Assembly (NCBI RefSeq): GCF_902859875.1
Contig: NZ_CADIKF010000045.1
Span: 1-61,449 of the forward strand
DNA length: 61,449 bases
From: Paraburkholderia solisilvae
Lineage (GTDB): Bacteria; Pseudomonadota; Gammaproteobacteria; Burkholderiales; Burkholderiaceae
Reading direction: 5' to 3'
Shown here piece by piece: positions 30,042 through 38,942 of this stretch. The number at the start of each line of letters is the position of its first letter. The first letter of the stretch is position 1. The position numbers were made by a program, and so were the translations under genes. The notes under the pieces were generated by a model. It saw only the letters and a list, made by a program, of their open reading frames with translations. It was not told where the DNA came from and did not search any database.

Positions 30042-30492
30042 GAAGACTCACAACCGAAGACAGCCGCCATTGTAGAACGTTTGCGGTGCCGAACGGTTGA
30101 CGGTGCGCATGAATTTGCGGTGCGCGGCGCGCGACTGCAACACCTTGGGCACAACGCCTGAACATCAGAAAAACACGGCCCAGGACGATGATTTCCGACT
30201 CAAGCGCGCGGCTCCTACAGTGATCTCGCCGATTTAAAGCAGATTTTCTTTATCCGTTTTCGGTTACCGGGATAATCGTCCGAAAATGATTTCAAGCATT
30301 TTAGAATTAAAAGGACCGTCCTATAACGATTGGCTAAAGCGATTTTAAGAGTTTACTCATACCGCCCGCCGGCATGATCGCCGGAAAATCGTTGTTCCCG
30401 ATTACCCGCCAGTTCCTTTGCGAGTACGCGCCGCGCTAAACCCGTCCGCGCGCCGCTCGCGTGTTGCCTGGCGCTTTGGAGGCAATAACGAA
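30042..30492. promoter_or_regulatory. Intergenic region before the trimeric adhesin, AT-rich
   Basis: No gene is supported. The part from about 30235 to 30360 is markedly more AT-rich than the rest of the window and should hold the adhesin promoter; AAGGACCGTCCTATAACG near 30320 contains a short palindrome next to a TATAAC. The ribosome site GGAGG (30478-30482) is 10 nt before the adhesin ATG. Confidence 0.45.
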
Positions 30493-32670
30493 ATGAATCA
30501 ATCCGATTTGAAGCGCACGATTAAAACCCGGTCACTCGCATCGCCATCACCGGGAATCAGGTCAGGTGTATCGCACGCGTACCGATGCCCGCCCGTCATT
30601 CTGATGTTTGCCCACTTCGCGCTAGCCAGCCTCATCGCGTTGACGGCCGCGCCATCGGCGCGCGCGAGCATTCCGGCCGCGCAGTACTACTTCGACGCCG
30701 ACGGGCTGCAAAACGGCACCGATGGCGTGACCGTGTCGGCGGGCAGCAAGGCGGTCGCCGCCGGTGCGGGCGCGCACGCGCTCGGCATGCATGCGGTCGC
30801 GATCGGCTATGGCGCGGGGGCGATGGACTGGGGCGGCGTCGCGCTCGGCGGCAGCGCCACCGCATTCGGCTACGACGCGCTGGCAATCGGCGCCGGCGCG
30901 ACGGCGAACGGCCATGACGCGATCGCCTTCGGCGGACAGGCGGCGGCCAGCGCGCCCGGCGCGTTCGCGGGCGGCGTGCAAGCCCACGCGGAGCTGTTTT
31001 CGACCGCGGTAGGCGCGTACTCGGCCGCGACGGGTGACACGTCGTCCGCGTTCGGCGCGGCGTCGAAGGCCGACGGTATCGGTGCAGTGGCGCTCGGCGG
31101 CAATGCGCTTGCGACGAATCGCGACGCGCTCGCCGCCGGCCACGAGGCGAACGCGTCGGGAGCCGGCGCGCTCGCACTCGGCGGGTTCGCCAACGCCGGC
31201 GGTCCGGCGTCGCTCGCGCTCGGCCAGAACGCGCTCGCGATGCATGAGAACAGCATCGCCCTCGGCGCCGGTTCCGCAACGCTGGTCGGCGCGCAGGCGG
31301 GCTACCTCGCGTACGGCCTGACGGCGCCGCAAAGCTCGCTCGGCGAAGTCAACGTCGGCACGCGAACCATCACGGGCGTCGCCGCGGGTGCGGCCGACTT
31401 CGATGCGGTCAACGTCGCGCAGTTGAAGGCGCTCGACAGCAAGATCGACGCGGCAACCGCGCAACTCGCCGGCACGCTGGCGTACGAGACGCTCGCGGAC
31501 GGCTCGCTCGACCGCAACAGCGTCACGCTCGCCGGCGACCCGGACGACGGCGGCACGCGCATCCACCATGTCGCGGACGCACTCGATGCGCACGACGCGG
31601 TCAACCTCGGCCAGCTGTCGGCGATGCTCGCCAGCGCGATCGGCAATACCGAGGGCAACGGCGGCAGCGCGTTCTTCGGCGCCACGGGAGACCCCGCCAG
31701 CGAAGCGGCCGTCGCTGCAGGCGCCCATTCGGTCGCCGCTGGTGCGAATGCGCATGCAAACGCCGCCCAAGCGCTGGCCGTCGGCGCGAATGCGCGGGCC
31801 GATGAGGAGAATGCCCTCGCAATCGGCGCGAATACGCGAGCGGCCGGCGCCAATGCAATCGCCGTCGGCGCGAACTCGCGAGCGGACAGCAAGGACGCAA
31901 TCGCGCTCGGCGCGAACGCGCAGGCGAACGGCACGAGCACGCTTGCGCTCGGCACAAGCGCGCAGGCGAGCGGCACGGACGCCCTTGCGTTCGGCACCAA
32001 CGCGCAGGCGAACGGCACGGGCGCCCTTGCGCTCGGCACAAGCGCGCAGGCGAACGGCACGGGCGCCCTTGCGCTCGGCACAAGCGCGCAGGCAAGCAGC
32101 GCGGATGCAATCGCCCTCGGCATGAACGCACGGGCGAGCGGCACGCAAGCGGCCGCGCTCGGCGCCGACGCGCAGGCAACCGGCAGTCATGCGCTCGCGC
32201 TCGGCGCGGCAAGCCACGCAAGCGCCGCCAACGCGGTCGCGCTGGGCTACGGTTCGGTCGCCGACCGCGCAAACAGCGTATCGATCGGCGCGGCCGGCAA
32301 CGAGCGGCACCTCACGCATGTTGCACCCGCCGTGGCAGGAACCGACGCCGTCAACCTGAACCAGTTGATGCAAAGCATGACGGGGACGCTCGGCGCCGCA
32401 AACCGCTATACCGACGACAAGGTCCGCTCGGTGCGTCGCGACGCATACGGCGGCACGGCCGCCGCGCTCGCGGTCGCCGCGTTGCCGCAAGCGGTGATGC
32501 CGGGTCACGGGATGTTCGCGATGGCGGGCGGCACATACGGCGGCCAGTCCGCATTTGCGTTCGGCGTGTCGCAGCTGTCGGAAACCGGCACGTGGGCGTA
32601 CCGGATGCAAGGCACGGCCAGCTCGCGCGGCGAGGTAGGCGCAGCGCTTGGCGCCGGCACGCACTGGTAA
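30493..32670 (+). CDS. Trimeric autotransporter adhesin (YadA-like)
   Basis: A surface adhesin of 725 residues. After a signal region (cationic start MNQSDLKRTIKTRS, hydrophobic ILMFAHFALASLIALTAAPS, cleavage near ARAS) comes a head of about 14-residue repeats of the AxAxGxxAxAxGxxA type, a neck and stalk segment (FDAVNVAQLKALDSKIDAAT), a second repeat-rich head (about 415-600), a second neck (GTDAVNLNQLMQSMTG), a short coiled coil (AANRYTDDKVRSVRRDA) and the YadA membrane anchor ending GAALGAGTHW. The ATG at 30493 has GGAGG 10 nt upstream. The anchor is complete, so it should be exported and trimeric. Its ligand is unknown. Confidence 0.92.
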   Translation: MNQSDLKRTIKTRSLASPSPGIRSGVSHAYRCPPVILMFAHFALASLIALTAAPSARASIPAAQYYFDADGLQNGTDGVTVSAGSKAVAAGAGAHALGMHAVAIGYGAGAMDWGGVALGGSATAFGYDALAIGAGATANGHDAIAFGGQAAASAPGAFAGGVQAHAELFSTAVGAYSAATGDTSSAFGAASKADGIGAVALGGNALATNRDALAAGHEANASGAGALALGGFANAGGPASLALGQNALAMHENSIALGAGSATLVGAQAGYLAYGLTAPQSSLGEVNVGTRTITGVAAGAADFDAVNVAQLKALDSKIDAATAQLAGTLAYETLADGSLDRNSVTLAGDPDDGGTRIHHVADALDAHDAVNLGQLSAMLASAIGNTEGNGGSAFFGATGDPASEAAVAAGAHSVAAGANAHANAAQALAVGANARADEENALAIGANTRAAGANAIAVGANSRADSKDAIALGANAQANGTSTLALGTSAQASGTDALAFGTNAQANGTGALALGTSAQANGTGALALGTSAQASSADAIALGMNARASGTQAAALGADAQATGSHALALGAASHASAANAVALGYGSVADRANSVSIGAAGNERHLTHVAPAVAGTDAVNLNQLMQSMTGTLGAANRYTDDKVRSVRRDAYGGTAAALAVAALPQAVMPGHGMFAMAGGTYGGQSAFAFGVSQLSETGTWAYRMQGTASSRGEVGAALGAGTHW
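31902..32111 (+). repeat. Near-identical 42-bp tandem repeats inside the adhesin gene
   Basis: Each unit encodes 14 residues of the head (for example ALGTSAQANGTGAL). At least five adjacent units differ at only a few positions, and two successive ones (about 31998-32081) are almost identical at DNA level. Neighbouring repeats further out are much more diverged, so this block looks recently expanded. Confidence 0.85.
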
Positions 32671-32858
32671 GCACACCGCACCGCGCCGCGCGCGCGAGAC
32701 GGCTTGCGGGAAGAATGCAGACCCGTCGCGAGGCGCCTGCATTTTTTGGCGCGATGCCGGCGTTCCAGTCCGACGGCATCGCGTTCTTTCTTGCGCCCCG
32801 CTTCGGCTGTCCGGCGCGTCGATGAATGCGCAACGCGCTGCGCACCCGCACCACCCGA

Positions 32859-35800
32859 TCAGCGCTGCATCGATTCCCACACCTTGTGCAGCCGCTTTAC
32901 CGAGACCGGCATCGGCGTGCGCAATTCCTGCGCGAACAGCGACACGCGCAGTTCTTCGAGCAGCCAGCGGAACTCCGCCAGCCGCGCATCGCCCACGCCG
33001 CCTCGCTGCGCAAGCGCACGCTGATAGTGCTGCGACAACGGCTGGAATTCCGCAAACTGCCGCGCATCGCGCGCCGGGCCAGCCTTCAGCTTGTCGACGC
33101 GCAAACTGATCGCCTTCAGGTAGCGCGGAAAATGCGTCAGTTGCGCGTACGGCGTATCGACCACGAAGCGCTTGCCGATCAATGCATCGAGCTGGCTTTG
33201 CAGATCCGCATAAGCGGCCGCGAACGGTTTCGCCTGCGCGAGCTTCTTCTGCACCGTCGCGTACTCGGTGAGAATCTGCCCGACCAGCCGCGCAATTTCC
33301 TGTGCGAGCAGCGTCAACCGGCTGCGGCCTTCGTCGCGGCGCGCATGAAAGCTCGCGTCGTCGTCGGGCAGCGGCTCCTGCAGACACGCGCGGTCGAGCG
33401 CCGTGTCGATCAGTTGATCGCGCAGTTCTTCCTGCGTCGCGCGCGCCATGAAATGCATCGCCATTTCGCGCAGGCCCGGCACATTCTTTTCGAGGTATTT
33501 GATCGGCTCGCGCAATTGCAGCGCAAACAGCCGTCGCAACCCGGCACGATGGATGCGCGCCGCTTCGTCCGGCGCATCGAACACTTCGACGTCGCAATGC
33601 GTGCCGCGATCGACGAGCGCCGGATAGCCGAACAGCGTCTGCCCGCGTCGGCGAATTTCAAGCAGTTCGGGCAGCTTGCCGAAGTTCCACGTCGTCAGGT
33701 TGTCATAGAGCGCGGTGGCCGGCGCGGCGCCCGCGTTCTGCGGCGCCGTCAGCGGCACCTGCGGGCCGCCACCGCGTGCCGCAGCCGCCGTCCCGGAAGC
33801 GCCGGATGCACCGGCAGCACCAGTCGCACGAGACGCACCAGTCCCGCCCGCCGCGCCCTGCCCGCGCGCATCCGCACCGCGGCCCAACGCATCGCCGGCC
33901 TGATCGACCAGCGTCGCACTCGCCGCAAGCTTCTGGAACTGCTGCTGCGCTTCGCCACCCAGCTCGGCGCGCAACTGCGCGAGGTTGCGCCCCATCGCCA
34001 GTTGCCGGCCATGCTCGTCGATCACCTTGAAGTTCATAAACAGGTGCGCGGGCAAGGTCTCCAGCTTGAAGTCCGACTGCTTCAACGCGACCTGCGTCTC
34101 GCTCCGGACGTCGGCGATCAGCGCATCGACAAGGCCGCTCGCCGCGAAGCGCGCGCCTTCGCCGGCGCGTTCGGCAAAAGCCGCCGCATACTGCGGCAAC
34201 GGCACCACATGCCGGCGCAGCTTCTGCGGCAGCGACTTCAGCAGCAGTTGCGCCTTCTCCTTCAGCATGCCGGGCACGAGCCATTCGGCGCGCCGCGCAT
34301 CGACCTGATTGAGCGCATAGAGCGGCACCGCGAGCGTGACGCCGTCGCGCGGCGAGCCGGGCTCGAAGTGATAGGTGAGCGCCATCTCGATGCCGGCCAT
34401 CGTCAGCCGCTTCGGGAACAGGTCGGTGGTCACGCCGGCCGCTTCGTGACGCATCAGATCGTCGCGCGACAGATACAGCAGCCGCAGTTTCTCCTCCGGC
34501 TGGCCGCTCTTCTTCAACTCGTCGCGGTACCAGTGCTCGAACGCGGCGCCGGTATGCATGCCTTGCGGAATCACCTGGTCGTAGAACGCGAAGATCAGAT
34601 CGTCGTCGACCAGCACGTCCTGGCGGCGCGACTTGTGCTCGAGCTGTTCGATGTCCGCGAGCAGCCGGCGGTTGTGCGCAAAGAACGCGAGCTTCGTCTC
34701 GAACTCGCCCTCCACCAGCGCGCCGCGAATAAACAGCTCCCGCGCGCGCGCCGGATCCTGCTTGCCGAAGCTCACACGCCGCCGGTGGTAGATCGGCAGG
34801 CCGTACAGCATCGCGCGCTCGAACGCGCTCACCTGCGCCGCGCGCTTCTCCCAGTGCGGCTCCGACAGCGACTTCTTCAGCAGATGCGCGCCGACCTTTT
34901 CGATCCACTCCGGCTCGATCTTCGCGATGCCGCGCGCGTACAGCCGGCTCGTTTCGACGAGCTCCGCGGCCATCACCCAGCGCCCCGCTTTCTTCGCGAG
35001 CGCGGAGCCCGGCCATAGATAGAACTTGATGCTGCGCGCGCCGAGGTAGTACGGCTCGTCGTCGGCCTTCAGGCCGATATTGCCGAGCAGACCGGTCAAC
35101 AGCGCGAGATGGATCTGCTCGAACGTCGCGTCCGACTCGTTCAGGCGCCAGCCGTGCTCGCGCACGACCGTCAGCAATTGCGAGTGGACGTCGCGCCATT
35201 CGCGCAGCCGCAGATGCGACAGGAAGTTCGCACGGCACGCGTCGGCCAGCTGCCGGTTCGACTTCTTGTGCGTCACCGCTTCTTCGAACCACGCCCAGAT
35301 CTTCGGCCACTGCATAAACTCCGAGCGCTCGTCGGCAAAGCGGCGATGCGCCTGATCGGCCTGTTCCTGCGCGTCGATCGGCCGGTCGCGCGGGTCCTGC
35401 ACGGACAGCGCGCTCGCGATGATCAGCACTTCGCGCAGCGCCTGCTGGTCGCGCGCGGCGAGAATCATCCGGCCGACGCGCGGATCGAGCGGCAATCGCG
35501 CGAGTTCGCGGCCAAGCGGCGTGAGCGCATTGTCGTCGTCGACCGCGCCCAGCTCGTTGAGCAACTGATAGCCGTCCGCGACCGCGCGGCCGGGCGGCGG
35601 CTCGATAAACGGAAACGTCTCGATCGCCGTCAGATGCAGCGACTTCATGCGCAGAATGACCGCCGCGAGCGACGAGCGCAGGATTTCCGGGTCGGTGAAG
35701 CGCGCGCGCGCGGCGAAATCGGCGGCCTCGTAAAGTCGGATGCAAATGCCGTCCGCGACGCGCCCGCACCGGCCCGCGCGCTGGTTTGCCGCCGCCTGCG

Positions 35801-37115
35801 AAATCGGCTCGACCTGCAACTGCTCGACCTTGTTGCGATACGAATAGCGCTTCACGCGCGCGAGGCCCGTATCGATCACATAGCGGATGCCGGGCACCGT
35901 CAGCGAGGTTTCCGCGACGTTCGTCGCGAGCACGATGCGGCGCGCATTCGACGGCCGGAACACGCGCTCCTGCTCGGCCGCGGAAAGTCGCGCGAACAGC
36001 GGCAGGATTTCCGTATGCGGCGGATGGTGCTTGCGCAGCGCCTCGGCGGCGTCGCGAATCTCCCGCTCGCCGGGCAGGAACACGAGCACGTCGCCGGGGC
36101 CTTCGCGGCACAGCTCGTCGGCGGCATCGACGATCGCGTCGATCAGGTCGCGGTCCGTCTCGCGCTGCGATTTCGGGCGCTCGGCGCGCTCCGGGCGCTC
36201 GCGCGACAGCGTGCCTTGCGCGGACTTCACCGCCACACTGTCTTCGGCAACCGGCCGGTAGCGCATTTCGACCGGATACAGCCGGCCGCTGACTTCGATC
36301 ACCGGCGCGGGCTTGTCCTCGCTGCCGAAATGGCGCGCGAAGCGCTCGGCGTCGATGGTCGCGGACGTGACGATCAGCTTCAGGTCCGGCCGCTTCGGCA
36401 GGATTTCCTTCAGATAGCCGAGCAGGAAATCGATGTTCAGGCTGCGCTCGTGCGCTTCGTCGATGATCAGCGTGTCGTACGCCTTGAGCAGCGGATCGGT
36501 CTGCGTCTCGGCGAGCAGAATGCCGTCCGTCATCAGTTTGACCGACGCGCCCGGCGCGAGATTGTCGGTGAAGCGCACCTTGTAGCCGACCACCTCGCCG
36601 AATGGCGTACCGAGTTCCTCTGCGATGCGCCGGCCGGTCGCCGACGCGGCGATGCGGCGCGGCTGCGTATGGCCGATCAGCCCGCTGCCGCCGGCACCGA
36701 GGCCGCGCCCGAGCGACAGGCAGATTTTCGGCAGCTGCGTCGTCTTGCCGGAACCGGTCTCACCGCTCACGATCACCACCTGATGCCCGGCAATCGCGCG
36801 CGCGATCTCGTCGCGCCGGCCGGACACCGGCAACGCTTCGGGGAACGTGATGGGTGGGATCGGATTCGGTTCGACCACGCGCGGCGCACGCGGCGGGCGC
36901 GGTGTGTGCGGCGCTTTCGGCACGCCGCCGCGCTGCACGCCGTGTGCGCCACGCGGCGCGTCATGCGGCAACTCACGCGCCGCCTCACGCCGCCCGGCAC
37001 CGCTGTTGTGCACGGCCACACCACGCGCGGCGGCGGAGCCGGGCGACTTCTCGGGCCCTCGCTCAGGCGTGGTTTTCACGTCATTCGCGTCAGGACTTTT
37101 GGGTACATTCGACAT
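32859..37115 (-). CDS. hrpA: ATP-dependent RNA helicase HrpA
   Basis: A large DEAH-box RNA helicase of 1418 residues, somewhat longer than the E. coli protein (about 1300). Motifs: Walker A VSGETGSGKTTQLPKICL, DEAH in LIIDEAHERSLN, SAT in IVTSATIDAERFA, and motif VI QRAGRCGRVADG. The C-terminal HrpA-specific region (DUF3418-like) is intact. Extra length comes from a basic, low-complexity N-terminus of about 85 residues and an Ala/Gly-rich insert near residues 1070-1120 (encoded around 33760-33900). In other bacteria HrpA rescues stalled or collided ribosomes. It is divergent from argA with only 23 bp between starts. Confidence 0.95.
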   Translation of the reverse strand: MSNVPKSPDANDVKTTPERGPEKSPGSAAARGVAVHNSGAGRREAARELPHDAPRGAHGVQRGGVPKAPHTPRPPRAPRVVEPNPIPPITFPEALPVSGRRDEIARAIAGHQVVIVSGETGSGKTTQLPKICLSLGRGLGAGGSGLIGHTQPRRIAASATGRRIAEELGTPFGEVVGYKVRFTDNLAPGASVKLMTDGILLAETQTDPLLKAYDTLIIDEAHERSLNIDFLLGYLKEILPKRPDLKLIVTSATIDAERFARHFGSEDKPAPVIEVSGRLYPVEMRYRPVAEDSVAVKSAQGTLSRERPERAERPKSQRETDRDLIDAIVDAADELCREGPGDVLVFLPGEREIRDAAEALRKHHPPHTEILPLFARLSAAEQERVFRPSNARRIVLATNVAETSLTVPGIRYVIDTGLARVKRYSYRNKVEQLQVEPISQAAANQRAGRCGRVADGICIRLYEAADFAARARFTDPEILRSSLAAVILRMKSLHLTAIETFPFIEPPPGRAVADGYQLLNELGAVDDDNALTPLGRELARLPLDPRVGRMILAARDQQALREVLIIASALSVQDPRDRPIDAQEQADQAHRRFADERSEFMQWPKIWAWFEEAVTHKKSNRQLADACRANFLSHLRLREWRDVHSQLLTVVREHGWRLNESDATFEQIHLALLTGLLGNIGLKADDEPYYLGARSIKFYLWPGSALAKKAGRWVMAAELVETSRLYARGIAKIEPEWIEKVGAHLLKKSLSEPHWEKRAAQVSAFERAMLYGLPIYHRRRVSFGKQDPARARELFIRGALVEGEFETKLAFFAHNRRLLADIEQLEHKSRRQDVLVDDDLIFAFYDQVIPQGMHTGAAFEHWYRDELKKSGQPEEKLRLLYLSRDDLMRHEAAGVTTDLFPKRLTMAGIEMALTYHFEPGSPRDGVTLAVPLYALNQVDARRAEWLVPGMLKEKAQLLLKSLPQKLRRHVVPLPQYAAAFAERAGEGARFAASGLVDALIADVRSETQVALKQSDFKLETLPAHLFMNFKVIDEHGRQLAMGRNLAQLRAELGGEAQQQFQKLAASATLVDQAGDALGRGADARGQGAAGGTGASRATGAAGASGASGTAAAARGGGPQVPLTAPQNAGAAPATALYDNLTTWNFGKLPELLEIRRRGQTLFGYPALVDRGTHCDVEVFDAPDEAARIHRAGLRRLFALQLREPIKYLEKNVPGLREMAMHFMARATQEELRDQLIDTALDRACLQEPLPDDDASFHARRDEGRSRLTLLAQEIARLVGQILTEYATVQKKLAQAKPFAAAYADLQSQLDALIGKRFVVDTPYAQLTHFPRYLKAISLRVDKLKAGPARDARQFAEFQPLSQHYQRALAQRGGVGDARLAEFRWLLEELRVSLFAQELRTPMPVSVKRLHKVWESMQR

Positions 37116-37138
37116 GGGGGCGCATTATAATCCCGGGC
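37116..37138 (+). promoter_or_regulatory. 23-bp hrpA/argA divergent gap with a -10 box next to the argA ATG
   Basis: TATAAT (37126-37131) ends 7 nt before the argA ATG. No ribosome site is visible. If this -10 box is used, transcription would start at or next to the A of the ATG, giving a leaderless mRNA. The -35 match is weak. Confidence 0.5.
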
Positions 37139-38518
37139 ATGAATTCCCAAACCGACCTCATCCCCGCACCCGCGAGCGCGCCGGCGTCGTCCGGTGGCGC
37201 GATCGCAAGTCCCGCGCAGCACGCGCAATTCGTCGACTGGATGCGCTCGGTCGCCCCTTACATCCACGCGTTCCATAACAAGACGTTCGTCGTCGGCTTC
37301 GGCGGCGAAGTGGTGCATCAGGGGCTGCTCAACGCGCTGGTGTCCGATATCGCGCTGTTGCAGGCAATGGGCATTCAGATCGTGCTGGTGCACGGCTCGC
37401 GTCCGCAGGTCGAAGAGCAGATGAGCCTGCACGGCGTGCAGTCCGAATTCTCGCAAGGCATGCGCATCACCGATGCGCGCGCGCTCGAATCCGCCAAGGA
37501 GGCCGCCGGCGAAGTGCGTCTGGACATCGAGGCCGCAATCAGCCAAGGCTTGCCGAACACGCCGATGGCGCACGCGCACATCAGCGTCGTGTCCGGCAAC
37601 TTCGTGACGGCGCGGCCGGTCGGCATTCTGGACGGCGTCGATTTCCAGCATACCGGCGTGGTGCGCAAGATCGATGCCGAGTCGATCCGCCATTCGCTGG
37701 CGAGCCGCAAGCTCGTACTGCTGTCGCCGCTCGGCTTTTCGCCCACCGGTGAAGCGTTCAATCTGGCGATGGAAGATGTCGCGTCGGCCGCGGCGATCGC
37801 ACTGCGCGCGGACAAGCTGGTGTTTCTGACCGAGACCGACGGTCTCGTCGAAGGCGGCGAGCTGATCCGCGAACTGTCGCTCGACGACGCCTACCGGCTG
37901 CAGGAAAGCGGCGAGGTACAGGGCGACGCGGGGTTCTATCTGAAGCATTCGATTCGCGCGTGCCGCGGCGGTGTCGCGCGCGCGCACATCATCCCCTACG
38001 CGCTCGACGGCAGCCTGCTGCTCGAACTGTTCCTGCACGACGGCGTCGGCACGATGATCTCGTACGAGAACCTCGAGAGCCTGCGCGAAGCGACGCCGGA
38101 CGACGTCGGCGGCATCCTGACACTAATCGAGCCGCTCGAGAGCGACGGCACGCTGGTGCGGCGCGGCCGGCACCAGATCGAGCGCGACATCGACCATTTC
38201 TCGGTGATCGAGCACGATGGCGTACTGTTCGGCTGTGCAGCGCTCTACCCGTACCCGCAGGAGCGCATCGGCGAGATGGCGTGCCTGACCGTCGCGCCCG
38301 AAGCGCAGAACTCCGGCGACGGCGAGCGGCTGCTGCGGCGTATCGAGCAGCGCGCGCGGGCGCGCGGCCTCTCGCGTATCTTCGTGCTGACAACACGCAC
38401 CGAACACTGGTTTCTCAAACGCGGCTTCGTCAAGGTCTCGGTCGACGACCTGCCGGAAGACCGCCGCCGCCTGTACAACTGGCAACGCAAGTCGCTCGTG
38501 CTGATGAAGCAGCTCTGA
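37139..38518 (+). CDS. argA: Amino-acid N-acetyltransferase (N-acetylglutamate synthase)
   Basis: Acetylates glutamate at the first step of arginine synthesis. The 459-residue product is of the ArgA type with an amino acid kinase-like regulatory domain (FVVGFGGEVVHQG, IVLVHGSRPQVEEQM, KLVFLTETDGLVEGGEL) and a C-terminal GNAT acetyltransferase domain (ACLTVAPEAQNSGDGERLLR and TEHWFLKRGFVKV). Arginine feedback control is expected for this form. The ATG at 37139 is the only start that clears the hrpA gene; no Shine-Dalgarno is present. yggX follows 42 bp downstream. Confidence 0.94.
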   Translation: MNSQTDLIPAPASAPASSGGAIASPAQHAQFVDWMRSVAPYIHAFHNKTFVVGFGGEVVHQGLLNALVSDIALLQAMGIQIVLVHGSRPQVEEQMSLHGVQSEFSQGMRITDARALESAKEAAGEVRLDIEAAISQGLPNTPMAHAHISVVSGNFVTARPVGILDGVDFQHTGVVRKIDAESIRHSLASRKLVLLSPLGFSPTGEAFNLAMEDVASAAAIALRADKLVFLTETDGLVEGGELIRELSLDDAYRLQESGEVQGDAGFYLKHSIRACRGGVARAHIIPYALDGSLLLELFLHDGVGTMISYENLESLREATPDDVGGILTLIEPLESDGTLVRRGRHQIERDIDHFSVIEHDGVLFGCAALYPYPQERIGEMACLTVAPEAQNSGDGERLLRRIEQRARARGLSRIFVLTTRTEHWFLKRGFVKVSVDDLPEDRRRLYNWQRKSLVLMKQL

Positions 38519-38560
38519 GCGCAGCGGCGCCCGCCCCCTATTTATCAGGAGAAGCACAGT

Positions 38561-38836
38561 ATGGCTCGCATGGTTCAATGCTCGAAGCTCGGCAAGGAAG
38601 CCGAAGGTCTCGATTTTCCGCCGCTGCCCGGCGAACTCGGCAAGCGGATTTACGAAAGCGTATCGAAGGAAGCCTGGCAGGCGTGGCTCAAGCAGCAGAC
38701 GATGCTGATCAACGAGAACCGCCTGAACATGGCGGACCCGCGCGCGCGCCAGTACCTGATGAAGCAGACCGAGAAGTTCTTCTTCGGCGAAGGCGCCGAT
38801 CAGGCGTCCGGGTACGTGCCGCCGTCGCAAGGCTGA
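38561..38836 (+). CDS. yggX: Probable Fe(2+)-trafficking protein
   Basis: A small protein of 91 residues that in enterobacteria protects iron-sulfur clusters from oxidative damage. It matches along its whole length: MARMVQCSKLGKEAEGLDFP, GELGKRIYESVSKEAW, WLKQQTMLINENRLNM and ARQYLMKQTEKFFFGEG. The single conserved Cys is at position 7. CAGGAG lies 8 nt before the ATG. It is co-directional with argA and followed by a terminator. Confidence 0.95.
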   Translation: MARMVQCSKLGKEAEGLDFPPLPGELGKRIYESVSKEAWQAWLKQQTMLINENRLNMADPRARQYLMKQTEKFFFGEGADQASGYVPPSQG

Positions 38837-38912
38837 GGCCGGTCGACGCGGCGCCGCGCTAGCCGACAGAACGGCAAACGCGCCGCGCTGAAACCCTCCT
38901 CCCGCTGACACG

Positions 38913-38942
38913 ATCCGCGCGTTTTTCGCGCGGATTTTTTTT
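38913..38942 (+). terminator. Terminator after yggX
   Basis: ATCCGCGCG (38913-38921) pairs with CGCGCGGAT (38927-38935) around TTTTT, followed by a run of eight T. Confidence 0.93.

Noticed and set aside
31902..32111. Regular repeats that could be mistaken for a CRISPR array
   Set aside because: The units are directly adjacent 42-bp coding repeats with no unique spacers and stay in the adhesin reading frame.
30622..33597. Open frame of about 990 codons on the minus strand across the adhesin
   Set aside because: Antisense shadow of the repetitive adhesin and of the end of hrpA; it is Arg/Ala-rich, lacks a signal, and has no ribosome site.
35109..37130. Long plus-strand frame opposite hrpA running into argA
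   Set aside because: Shadow of hrpA; argA begins at 37139 with the family N-terminus and the longer frame has no protein-like features.
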